Shown: positions 9,300 to 20,275 of the stretch, piece after piece | How positions within the stretch are numbered: position 1 is the stretch's first letter | Layout: the number at the start of each line of letters is the position of its first letter | Assembly: GCF_905475345.1 (NCBI RefSeq) | Contig: NC_066602.1 | Coordinates: 124,001-188,000, forward strand | DNA from: Vespula vulgaris | Taxonomy: Eukaryota; Arthropoda; Insecta; Hymenoptera; Vespidae | Direction: 5' to 3' | Length of the DNA stretch: 64,000 bases | Made by a program: the position numbers and the translations under genes | Notes under the pieces: model-generated | The model's input: the letters and a program-made list of their open reading frames with translations, nothing else | The model's database searches: none | What the model was told of the DNA's origin: nothing

Positions 9300-11375
9300 A
9301 ATTCATCGTAATATATCGAAGTAGTAAAGAACATTTTCTTATTAAATAAAGTACATAGCAATATATACTCCTTAAATAAGGATTATATGGAAGATCATTT
9401 CGGTTAACTGTAATACTACATTTGTCTACAAATGCTACGTTTGCTTAATGTATAGCTCATCTTCATAATATATATATCATAATACAGAGCAGTATGCGAT
9501 TAACATTGAATTTTTATTACTGCGTTATTGCGTAATAATAAAACGTGGGAATTCAAAGAAAATCTTTTCTCGTATTCATTTTATTTTCATATTATCGATT
9601 TTTTTGTTTTACGTATTTCATTCGAAGGTCAGTCAACATTTCCTATTACCTATTGGAAAGATCCGAAGAGGCCGAAAAGGATATGAGTTCGGGAAAAACG
9701 AATTTCTCGATCAATCCCTTTTAATGCGATGAGTTATTATTTTTTCGTTACTACCTTTTGAAATAACTCGTACGAAATGATCCACATTGCGTGACTACGT
9801 CTTGCAACAGACGCTTCTGCCTCGTATTTACTGATTGCTCTGTACCAAATATTAATATTGAACGAAAAGGAATTAGTTTTTTTCTTGATAATTTCTCATA
9901 ATCCATATATCCTATGCGCGTTAATATACACATTACTGAATCGCTTCTAATAGGGTTGTTCGTGCAAAAATTACATTTTTTTCCGATTTCTTCTTGTCAC
10001 AATGTAGATTATATCATGGGCGAATTGGTCGGTATGAGGATCCAATTATGCTTTATCATTCACAGGGTTTTGGAGAAACCCATCGGCGGTGATGACGCTC
10101 TAAATTGTAGCTCGAATATAAAAAAAAGGCAGAAAGAAAAATACGTATGCTTATATCTTATGCGCGGACTATGAATTATATAGTATCGGTCGGCGGAATT
10201 GTATTATCTAAGATTATCAACGATTTTTAAATCATTTTTAGTACTTCTCCGCTGTACTATAAGTTATCGATTTTTTTTCAAGCACCGTCCTCGTCTTTAT
10301 GTGATCTCATACTGTGTTCATTATTTGATTGAGAATACCTAGGAAGAGCAAGAGGAAGGTAAAACATTTATGCTTGACGACGAAGTTTGGAAAGACCAGA
10401 GTGACGCTGTTTTATAAAGCTTGAAAGGGTGGTAGGAGGAAATGTAATTTACTTTTATAAAAGGGTTCAAACGTGAACGGATTTAGCTGTTGGATGTATG
10501 CGATCGTGCTGAAAAAAATTCGTCGAAAGGCCGTCGGACGTTCCACGGTGGCACCGGTCAAAGGGGAATGGAAATGAATCTGAGGGTGATTTATCGTACA
10601 AATTAATTTCACATACACGGACGATCAAGGGATAAACGGTTTCTGGAAGTAATAACGTTAGCAGGGGAGTACTCTTAAATTATGCGTGAAACAGAAAGTC
10701 CACGTTCGCGTCATCCTTATTCCATCGATTTAACTTAAGTAACCATTCGATATAATTAAGGAAGGAGAAGTGTTGAGAAGTGTTCTACATTTAAATTTTA
10801 CGTTAATATTGAAATTTGGAGGAAGTAGTTGCTGCGTAGCGCGAATTACCCTGTTGATACATTTTGATAGGGATTTCATGGAAGTGGATGTACGTAATAC
10901 GTTCTCCCATACTTATCGTCAACTCGCTTCGTTTTAAACCACTCGTTATTATCTCTCTCCATCTGCGGGTGCTCTATTGCGCGCTTACCTCTGCCATTTC
11001 AAGTAGGAGGGATTAAGTGCGCGATCCTGTGGACGTGTATACGTACGACTCCTGTCTTATTTCGATAGCAAGGAGACTATTTTTTCATGTCTTCTTCTCA
11101 TGAAACCAAACAGACCAATGGAAGATATCATTAATTGTATAATTCAGTCGTCTATTTAGATTCATCATTTAATAACTATTAACTTCATCACAAAGTAACA
11201 CGGATACTTATTTTCCATAGCAATGGACTATTTTTTTAGGAACCCATTGATCTGGAACGTAAAATACGAAATATTGGATAAGTAGAAATATAGCGAGATT
11301 ATTGTTTTACATTCTCCAATAGGGATTGAATTTTTAGGAAAATGTACTCGTTTATATGGAAGAATTAAATCAGTC
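9300..11375 (+). repeat. S block 4, forward, short type, with leading linker
   Basis: AT-rich linker 9300-9540, hydrophobic segment 9550-9720, antisense FTRYFYY frame 9751-9933, TADEL segment ~10060, GIVLSK-type segment 10170-10260, Glu/Lys-rich ~10330-10360, GYMRL-type segment 10440-10570 with overlapping frames, a GTTAGCAGGGGAG stretch at ~10650, distal segment 10850-11100, end signature (ATTGAATTTTTAGGAAAATG) ~11325-11345. No acidic exon. Inverted matches at 16.85-18.75 kb and 32.7-34.3 kb; direct matches at 25.67-27.3 kb and 62.5-64 kb. Confidence 0.8.
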
Positions 11376-11378
11376 GTG

Positions 11379-12500
11379 TTACATTGCTTTCTGCTTAATC
11401 TCGATCACATAATTAAGACGGGATAGAACACAATACAGCGGATCACGTAAAGACAAGGACGGCGTTTGAAAGGGAAACGCCTTCCTTTCAAATCCAGCAC
11501 GTTGATTCGTAGTATCGCTAAGAAGCATTAAAAATGTTTTGGAAGCTGTTGATAATTTTAGATAACAGAATACCGCCAATCGACATTATGTATTTCATTG
11601 TTCGCGCATAAAATATATAGATATATATTTTTTTTGTTCCTATTTTTAAATGCGAGCTATAATATAAAGCGTGAAATCACTATCGAAGAACTGTAACAAA
11701 AAACTGAAAATGTCAATGCACAACGCCTTCGATGATAACACGCGACAACTTCGAAAGTTGAATGCTTGTTATTCCATGATAGATGAAGAATCTGTTTTTA
11801 ACAAAGGTTTCTTCGAAATGTATATCTAACGATCACAATGAAGAAGCAAATACTTCTCATGCCGGTGAATTCACTCATGATATAATTATTAATACGACCA
11901 AAAGAAGTATGAAAAGAATTTTTTGCGTAGGAAACACGTTTGTCTGATTTTGACTGACGGAAATCGAAAATGTGTATAATAACGTTCATGAGATATTTTT
12001 ATTATGAGGTAGTGTCAACAACAAAAATAATTTCTTTTAATTTAATATTAATCCTTCGTAGGGAGCGATCGATAAAATTGAAGCAGAAGCCGCCTTCGCA
12101 ATACGCAGTTATTCGAAATGGATTATATCATATGGCAATTAGAAAGGGACAATAATAATATGTCGAATTGAAAGATGTTCGTCGAGCCCCAATCCACATC
12201 CAATTAAGACTTTTCGATTCGCTCGATCGCGTAATAGGAACTTTTAATCGACTTGTGTAAATCTTGTTCAAATGAGAAACATAACACAGAAACAGATGAT
12301 ATTACGAAAAAAAAGAATATGACAATTGGTCACTAAATCGATTTTCTTTACTACGGCGTTATAAAAAAGAGAGATGTGTAAAAAAAAATTGAGCGTTAAC
12401 TTAAGTAACAGAAGAAGAACAGGAAGTAATATTACAAAAAAAATGATCAAACAACGATCTTTGCTCAAAATTAATTCTTATCGGTACATATTTTTAACGA
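11379..12500 (-). repeat. S block 5, reverse, distal half deleted
   Basis: Minus frame 11379-11579 encodes 66 codons identical in translation to 32471-32671. The TADEL segment is at ~11670-11720, the antisense FTRYFYY frame is plus 11970-12155, and the hydrophobic frame is minus 12268-12468. The Glu-rich, GYMRL and distal segments are missing; the end signature at ~11345 runs straight into the GIVLSK-type segment. Inverted counterpart: S10 (31.3-32.7 kb), nearly identical. Confidence 0.8.
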
Positions 12501-13005
12501 CAAGAACGGGAACAAAATTATTGATCAATTTTTAAAATTCTTTAGCTACCTTCTAATTTTAAATTGTAAAGGACAGGAAAGTAGGGGAAAAAAGGAACGA
12601 AAGACGAGCATAGGAGACAAAGAATAATGATACATCTAATTAATAGGGGTCAATAAAGAATTTTATTTCCTCATAGCTTATGATCTTTTCGGATCTTTCG
12701 ACCGTATAATAGGAAAAATTGATCAATCCACATCAAGCATGAAAACACTTTGCAGAGAGCGCCCTCGTGGTCGCTCGGTTAACCTCCCAAAACGATGTGG
12801 AGGGGATGAATAGCGCAGGTCGCAGAACGATGACATAGCTCCGTATCATTCCTTCGGTGGTTTTCGAACCAGAAATATCTGAGTGAGTGTCGTACGGTAA
12901 ATAATCCTCATCCGTAGACATCATACATCTCAAGTGGTATCTTTACAAGTAGTTCAAGCGGTGGAAACAATTTCTTCGTTCTCACTAGTCAGTTATTTTT
13001 GTCAT
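12500..13005 (-). pseudogene. E block, second subtype, with 66-codon frame
   Basis: Minus frame 12733-12933 reads MRCMMSTDEDYLPYDTHSD, then SKTTEGMIRSYVIVL, ending ALSAKCFHA. Its mirror at 31100-31300 has small indels. It sits head-to-head with the G block at 13.0 kb, as E does at 8.15 kb, but the sequence differs from that subtype. 12500-12730 is AT-rich spacer. Confidence 0.35.
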
Positions 13006-14230
13006 CAATATAAGGTAAATTTATCAGTAGTCGTTAGTACATAATTTATTATAAAATTTCAATTATCTACTATCGAAACGAAACCGATTTTCCTGTTAAA
13101 TACCATCTCAATTATTATTTGTTGCTTTTCAGAAAAGGTACTTTATATTATTTAAAAGGCCGCAACCCCATTTATCTTTGATATCTATATAATTTACGTG
13201 AACAATTGAATATCTATCGTGAGTCGTAACAAATCTACAAGTTTTGATTTATTTTACAGGAATACGAAACGAAATAAAGACGGGTGCCGTTCTCGCAGCC
13301 CGGAAGTACTGCAAAGAAACCGAATTGACGGATATGTGACATATGAATATTTCCGAGGAAAATATGCGATTTCAATTACACTGAACGTGTAGATTAAACA
13401 TCCGACATCCGAAATAAAACTTTTTTAGTTGCTATGGCACCTCCTGTTCTTCCGACGATACATCTTACATGGTAAGTATAAATACCCGATAATATAATAC
13501 CCTTCAACCAGATTAGGATATGAAAACGTTTTCCTTTTTAGTCTTAAATTTAAATGGTAAATCAATCAATGCTGCATTTATGGAATAGCAGGATATTTTA
13601 GAGACAAGATATAAATTTTTTATTCTAAAATGTAATGTGTAATATAAAATCTGTATCATAGGTATATTTTATAATAATTTATACGATTTTTACATAGCTT
13701 TTATAAAGTCGGCGAGGTTGTTACATTGATAATTGAATTCATTTGAAATCTTCCACGTTGACAAGAATCTTCTAAAATTGGCAAAATAGTAATATACATA
13801 ATTATCTGATTTATGCAGAGAACGTGACAACATTGGTACCCCATTATTATAACAATCATCGATCTGAATATTGGATTTCAATAAATAAGGTAAGAAGAGA
13901 TCGGACATACGTAACTTGTCATGCACTTTATCCAATTTTCTATATGAATTTCATCTCTTATTATATAGCACATTGGATTGTCAGAAGAGTGGTTCGAAAA
14001 GTCGTTGGAAAATTTATTCAAAGAAAGTGCACCGTTTCTTGTTACTGAGAGATGATATACTTTTCAATGTCTCCATATCGATGTATTGCAACATAAATTT
14101 ACCATAGAGGTAAGTTTGATAATCAATATTCACAATTTTACATATTTGATTGATGCATTCATTTTTGGAAACTAAATTGGATTATAATTTTGCTCTGTAG
14201 GTATATGTCAAAGAACTTTAAACACAAACG
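13005..14230 (+). pseudogene. G block c, full length, heavily decayed
   Basis: Signal-peptide exon ~13072 (frame broken), intron candidate ~13217-13259 with GTGAGT donor and TTTTACAG acceptor, exon-2-like segment 13260-13460, MKTFSF-type segment ~13520-13590, membrane-segment acceptor ~13690, decayed HEFITNLP region 13700-13880, second intron candidate ending ATATAG at ~13968, then EEWFEKSLENLFKE at 13985-14035. Stops occur in every exon. A long antisense frame (13690-13935 minus) overlaps it. The inverted copy at 29.8-31.0 kb is nearly identical. Confidence 0.65.
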
Positions 14231-14284
14231 AAAGTAGCTAATTTTCTCATCGAAATTAATTTCTTCAAAGTCAATATACATTGA

Positions 14285-15110
14285 ATTAAATTTTTTGTGA
14301 ATTTAAATTCATCGTGATATATGGAATTAGTAAAGAACGAACATTCTTTATAAATTCAAATACGTACTGGTATCTACTCCTTAAATACGGATTATATGGA
14401 AGTTTACTTCGGTTAACTACAATATTACATTTGTATGCACATACTACGACGCTTAATGTGTACCTCAAATCCATAATACATATCATAATACGCAGCAATA
14501 TGAGCTTAGCATTAAATGTAAGACTAAAAAGAAACACGTTCTCCGGATTATATTTGTTTGATAGTCGTACATTTATACTCTCTTTGTAGGACACATTACC
14601 GGATGAGGATCAACGAAAGAACAAATTTAAATATGTTGCACTTGGATCGTCGAATATTTAATTATCACGCGAAGCGTACGCGAAAAACCGTATTTTCCCA
14701 GGACGTATTATATTTCACATATCGGTTAATTCAGCTTCTTTGCTGTCATTTTCAGGGGTTGGAATTGCTTCCACCTTTAATTCGTGTCGTATATCTCTAA
14801 AATAATGTATCTAAAATTCGTGTATCACTCAATATTCGTAGACTGGTGAAGACTTAACTCAGTCATTCGTTCATTTCAATTGTATAATTACCGAAAATAA
14901 ATCAGGCAATGTCATTTAAAAGCAACTTTTCCAATACGCAACAAAGTAACAATTAAAATGATGTAAATCAAGAAAATCATTTTCCATTCCAAAATATAGA
15001 AATGAAATTTTACAAGAAATCTTATACTAATCAGTACGGCTAAATTTTAAAAATATTGATGGAGTAAACGAATGACTAGTGCGAACGATGAAATTGTTTC
15101 CATCGTTTGA
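14285..15110 (-). pseudogene. G block d, inverted against block c, middle deleted
   Basis: A minus frame of 102 codons (14286-14594) joins the MKTFSF-type segment (NPENVFLFSLTFN) directly to the S/G linker region (ending IPYITMNLNSQKI). The exon-2-like segment is at ~14640-14800 and the signal region at ~14900-15050. So c and d form a tail-to-tail pair inside module M3. The mirror is at 28985-29800; a more deleted relative is at 42.8-43.57 kb. Confidence 0.6.
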
Positions 15111-15655
15111 ATTATTTGTAAAGGTATCATTTGGGATGTGTGATGTCTACGGGTGAGGATTATTTTCCGTACGATACCCACTTACATATTACTGGTTCGA
15201 TAACCACCAAAGGAATGCTAACTCCCTAAATTGAACGAGTCCTCCCATTAGAGGACCAAACTTCCTAAATTTTATATCTCTAGCTAGAACGGTAAATAAT
15301 TTCTTCTATTAATTCCAGTTATTGTAATTAATAACATTATATTGCATTGATTGCTATAGAATGATTCCTTAATTCCTATACTACTATAAATTCGTAATGT
15401 TTCTTTCTTTCTTATCCCTAGTCATACTTAAAAACAGTTTTCTAATATTACCAAATATTAATGATATTACACTTTTCGTACTATGTAATTCTTTTTGTAA
15501 AATCTTCCGATGAAAAAAAATTTTTTCGTCGGAAGTTGTATCTACTTTCAGATTCCTTGGAAACATTTTCTCTAAATATTACCCTCTCTTTTGTAAAAAA
15601 ATATATATCTTAAGTTATCGAAGAATTCATTTCCGTTATTTTACAATAATATTAT
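15110..15655. other. V spacer between G block d and T copy 1
   Basis: The first ~200 bases are a degenerate E-side sequence. The rest is an AT-rich stretch with a minus frame 15384-15566 (60 codons) and, on plus, a decayed relative of the ORF at 44020-44334. It is mirrored at 28430-28870. No intact gene here. Confidence 0.45.
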
Positions 15656-16780
15656 ATGATAAAAATATGTATTCAAAGAAATAATAAAAAACATGTACTC
15701 AAAGAAAATCTTTCGTCATATTTTTTCGTTTGCCAATATTATCTTCTTCTCTTTCACGTATTTCCCCTCCGAAAGAACTACAGAGTTTGTGAGTTATTTC
15801 AGAAGATCGAGTGATTGCATCGCCATATTTTTTTGCAAGACATGCAGGTCTCTCTGGATTTTTCTATTGAAGTAGCAAAAGAAATCTAATTCCTAGATAC
15901 ATGAAATGAATATCAGTCAGTTTTTCCAGATAAGTTTGACAGTTTTACATTCTCAGATAAGATGGACTTGTTTGCAATGGTATGCGAGTAGACCTCGTTA
16001 AATATGCTGACATTTGATGAAGTAAACAAGTATTGATAAAACTGGGATTAAGAGATTTTCAAAGCTGAACTCACTTGGTATTGAAACATCGAGTAGTACA
16101 GATAGATCCCTCGACTAATAATTCAGGAAATCAGAATAGTAATATTCAGTTTGTATATATCGCTTCGTTATTTCCTAATCTACAATTTGAGACTACCATA
16201 CCGTTTACTTACTTATTTCTTTTTCGTTGAGCATGGCAAAATTTACAAACAAGAGTTTCGAGTCATATGTAATGCCGAAGGGGAATTACAGGTATACACA
16301 TTTATACGGATACGTTAGAAAAAATAAATATTAATCGGGAGAGATAGCAGTGATAGTGATGTCATCCAACGAGAAAACGAAGAGATCTCATACATAATGA
16401 GACGAATGATAGTGTTGGAAGAAAATAGCTTCAACATTTATCACAGACATCGTAAGGCATTATAAAGGACGACATTTTGATATTTGACAAAAATATATGA
16501 TCTCCTATGTCTACGAATTAGCTTGTTAACTGGTATTGATCGGGATTTAATGATCTGCACGGACGTAATACATTCCCTCGTACATATCGTCCAGCCTTAT
16601 CATATTAATCTATTATTTATTACCTCTCTCCCTACATGTGCGGTAGTTCAAGTTGGCGGGATCCAGGGCGCGATATTGCATGCATGTTGCGTACATCTTC
16701 TCTCTTATTTCGAAAACGAAAAAGGTCTTTTTTCGTTAGTTTTTCTCCAGTGAAACAAAGCAGACAATTCGACAATATGA
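15655..16780 (+). repeat. T block, copy 1
   Basis: It starts with a hydrophobic 60-codon frame (15693-15875, KKIFRHIFSFANIIFFSF) that aligns in position with the S hydrophobic frame, then the T-specific middle (15850-16460), then the distal frame 16484-16753. It is almost identical to copy 0 (direct) and to 27.4-28.4 kb (inverted). T looks like an S block whose middle differs. It ends at ~16780, where inverted S6 begins. Confidence 0.75.
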
Positions 16781-16849
16781 TTAGCAGTATAATACAATTA
16801 ACTATATAGCTGTATCCTTTAATCATCCGGTTAAAACTTTTGCAATGTG

Positions 16850-18750
16850 ACACGACTGATTAATTCTTCTACATAAACGAGTACATTTTCCTAGAAATTC
16901 AATCCCTATTGGAGAATGTAAAACAATAATCTCGCTATATTTCTACTTATCCAATATTTCGTATATTACGTTCCAAATCAGTGGGTTACTAAGAAAATAG
17001 TCCATTGCTTTGGAAAATAAGTAACCGTCTTACTTTGTGACGAAGTTAATAGTTATTAGATGGACGATTGAATAATACAGTTAATGATATCCTTCAATGG
17101 TCTGTTTGGTGTGATATGAAGAAAACAAATGAATCTTTCTAATCAAAACAAGAAAGTAGTCGTACGTATACACGTCCACAGGACTGCGCACGCAATCCCG
17201 GCTACTTGAACTGGGGTACAGGTAAGCGCTCAACAGAGCACCCTCAGGTGGAGAGAGATAATAACGAGGGGTTTAAAACGAAGCCACGTGACGATCAGTA
17301 TGGGAGAATGTACTACGTACATCCACTTCCATTAAATCTCTATCAAAATGTATCAACAGGGTAATTCGCGCTACGCAGCAATTACTTCCTCGAAGTATCA
17401 ATATTAACGTAAAATTTAAATGTAGAATAGAACCCTTCTCCTTTCTTAATTATATCGAATGGTTACTTAATTTAAATCGATGGAATAACGACGACGCGAA
17501 CGTGGACTTTCTATTTCACGCATAATTTAAGAGTACTCCCCTGCTAACGTTATTACTTCCAGAAACCGTTTATCCCTTGATCGTCCGTGTATGTGAAATT
17601 AATTTGTACGATAAATCTCCCTCAGATTCATTTCAATTCCCCTTTGACCGGTGCCACCGTGGAACGTCCGACGGCCTTTCGACGAATTTTTTTCAGCACG
17701 ATCGCATACATCCAATAGCTAAATCCGTTCACGTTTGAATCCTTTTAAAAAAGTAAATTACATTTCCTCCTACCACCCTTTCAAGCTTTATAAAACAGCG
17801 TCACTCTGGTCTTTCCAAATTTCGTCGTCAAACATAAATATTTTACCTTCTTCTTGCTCTTCCTAGGTATTCTCAATCAAATGATGAACACAGTATGAGA
17901 TCACATCACGACGAGGACGGTGCTTGAAAAAAAATCGACAACTTATAGTACAGCGGAGAAGTACTAAAAATGATTTAAAAATCGTTGATAATCTTAGATA
18001 ATACAATTCCGCCGACCGATACTATATAATTCATAGTCCGCGCATAAGATATAAGCATACGTATTTTTCTTTCTGCCCTTTTTTTATATTCGAGCTACAA
18101 TTTAGAGCGTCATCACCGCCGATGGATTTCTACAAAACCCTGAAAATGATAAAGCATAATTGGATCCTCATACTGATCAATTCGCCCATGATATAGTCTA
18201 CATTCTACACGGAAAAATCGGAATAAAGTATTTTTTGCACGAACAACCCTATTAACCAACACTTCTTAAAAACGAATCAGTAATGTGTATATTAACGCGC
18301 ATGGGATCCATGGATTATGAGAAATTATCAAGAAAAAAACTAATTCCTTTTCGTTCAATATTAATATTTGGTACAGAGCAATCAAGAAATACGAGGCAGA
18401 AGCGTTTGTTGCAAGACGTAGTCACGCAATGTGGATCATTTCATATGAGTTATTTCAGAAGGTAGTAACGAAAAAATAATAACTCATGGCATTAAAAGGG
18501 ATTGATCGAGAAATTCGTTTTTCCCGCACTCATATCCTTTTCGGCTTCTTCGGATCTTTCCAATAGGTAATAGGAAATGTTGACCGACCTTCGAATGAAA
18601 TACGTAAAACAAAAAAATCGATAATACGAAAATAAACTGAATACGAGAAAAGATTTTCTTTGAATTCCCACGTTTTATTATTGCGCAATAATGCAGTAAT
18701 AAAAATTTAATGTGAATCGCATACCGCTGTGCATTACGATATATATTATG
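16850..18750 (-). repeat. S block 6, reverse, short type
   Basis: End signature ~16870-16920, distal segment 17150-17390, GTTATTACTTCC stretch ~17545, GYMRL-type 17630-17760, Glu-rich ~17840, GIVLSK-type ~18000-18040, TADEL ~18115-18190, FTRYFYY-type plus frame 18283-18465, hydrophobic end 18500-18680. Mirror of S4; direct counterpart is S11. Confidence 0.8.
18677..18692. promoter_or_regulatory. Perfect 16-base palindrome ATTATTGCGCAATAAT
   Basis: A self-complementary site in the linker between the S hydrophobic end and the G 3' end. The identical 16-mer is at 25687-25702; near-matches with one or two changes are at ~34313-34328, ~9530-9545 and ~62495-62510. It could be a protein-binding dyad, or simply an inherited block feature. 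Confidence 0.3.
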
Positions 18751-18914
18751 AAGATGAGCTGCACATTAAGCAAACGTAGCATTTCTACTCAAATGTAGTA
18801 TTACAGTTAATCGAAATAATCTTCCACATAATCCGTATTTAAGAAGTATATGTTGCTATGTACTTTACTTTATAAAAAAATGTTCTTTATCACTTCGATA
18901 TATTACGATGAATT

Positions 18915-20275
18915 CAATTTCACGAAAAACGTACTTTGATGTACCTTTTATTTGAAGAAATTAATTTCTAAAAAAAAAATCGGTCCTTTTGTTTCCATTT
19001 AAATTTCTTCGACGGACATATATCTATTTAGCGAAATTATAATCTGATCTAGTTTCCAATAAATGAATATATCAATCAAGCATTCGAAAAAGTGATTATC
19101 CATTATCATACCAACCTCTATAGCAACATCACATTGCAGTATATCACCATCGGAAGATTTCAGAGCATTTAATCTATGAGCAGTCCCTAACAATGTTCAT
19201 TCTTTTGTTTCTTGAACTACTCTTCTGTTTTCACAATCCAATTCTATATTATAAAAGTTGAAATTCGTATGGAAGATTGAATAAGATTCGTGACAAGATA
19301 CTTATATCTGATTTCTTCATACCTTGTTTATTAAAATCCAATGTTAAAATAAGTGCTACAGTAAAGCCCAAGCAGTAGCAACAGGTTGTTTCCATACACC
19401 GGATAATTAAGTGCCTCTCTCACCAACTTAAAGTATCATATCACTTGGAAGATTTGTAACAAATTCGTGAGCATCATCGGCTTCTTCCGTCGCGTATACA
19501 ATCTGATACATTAAGTGACGAACGATATGTAACGTAAAATTCCTTGAAAAAATATTGTAATCTTTATTCATATATCATTATTAAACTCCTTTGCTTCATA
19601 TTATATCTTGCCTTCCATATATACAGTATTCTTCACTATACTAGTTGAAAATTATATCTGGTCTTGATTTATATGCAGTAAAGGAGTACCTTCATCATAG
19701 CTAGAGTTAAGAGATCTAATGTCCCACTTACCAATAGAAATACTATCGTCGCCATCAAAAAATCTGTGTAAATATTCAATAAATTATTAGAAAATATACC
19801 TATAATACAGATTTTATATTTCATATTACATTTTAGAATAAAAAATTTATATCTTACCTCTAAAATATGTTACCATTCCATAAATACAGCATTGATTGAT
19901 TTACCACTCAAATATAAGACTAAAAAGGAAAACGTTTTCACATCCTAATTTGGTTGATGATCGGAGATTTGTGCTATCCATGTAGAACGTATCGTCGGAT
20001 GTAAGAAGAACAGGAAGTGCCAATGTAAATATGTTTCATTTCGGATGTTGAATATATAATTATCACGTTAAGTGTTGTTGAAATGTGTATCTTCTTTGTC
20101 AGTAATTAGAACCCAGATATCGATTCCTAATTCCTAATTCAGCTCGTTCTCAATACTTCCAGGATATTAGAACTTCCAGGATATAGAACACTTCAGTTTC
20201 ATCTTTTCTACCTCTGAAATAATTAAAAATTCATAAATTAGGTAATTCTTGGGATAGACGTTCAATTGCTTGTTC
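18915..20275 (-). pseudogene. G block e, signal exon deleted
   Basis: On minus: C-terminal frame 18999-19193 (64 codons, ending YMSVEEI), EEWF region ~19200-19250, intron ~19250-19330, HEFVTNLPSDM segment ~19440-19530 (MYQIVYATEEADDAHEFVT), membrane segment ~19690-19765, MKTFSF-type segment ~19860-20030, exon-2-like ~20080-20230. The signal-peptide exon and the whole E block are missing: at ~20275 TTGTTCCTTT joins CTTTCTTTTCTCC of the S block. Bases 19200-19750 are almost identical to 34840-35390. Confidence 0.65.

Larger units (their letters stand above)
8455..9300 (+). pseudogene. G block b, internally deleted
   Basis: The signal-peptide exon is at 8497, the exon-2-like segment at ~8680-8755, then a deletion junction near 8875 where TTCTTCGTACAC runs directly into the GTATGAAGAG that normally follows the HEFITNLP segment. 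The EEWF segment follows at ~8970-9015 and the C-terminal frame at 9018-9215. About 0.65 kb present in G block i is missing. Inverted counterpart: G block i (34.5-36.1 kb). Confidence 0.6.

Noticed and set aside
12268..12468. Hydrophobic 66-codon ORF as a membrane protein
   Set aside because: Poly-T rich sequence yields Phe/Leu runs in any frame; it aligns with the S hydrophobic segment but is more decayed than the others.
13690..13935. 81-codon minus ORF as a real gene
   Set aside because: It lies antisense over a clearly homologous but decayed G exon. Kept only as a finding on antisense frames.
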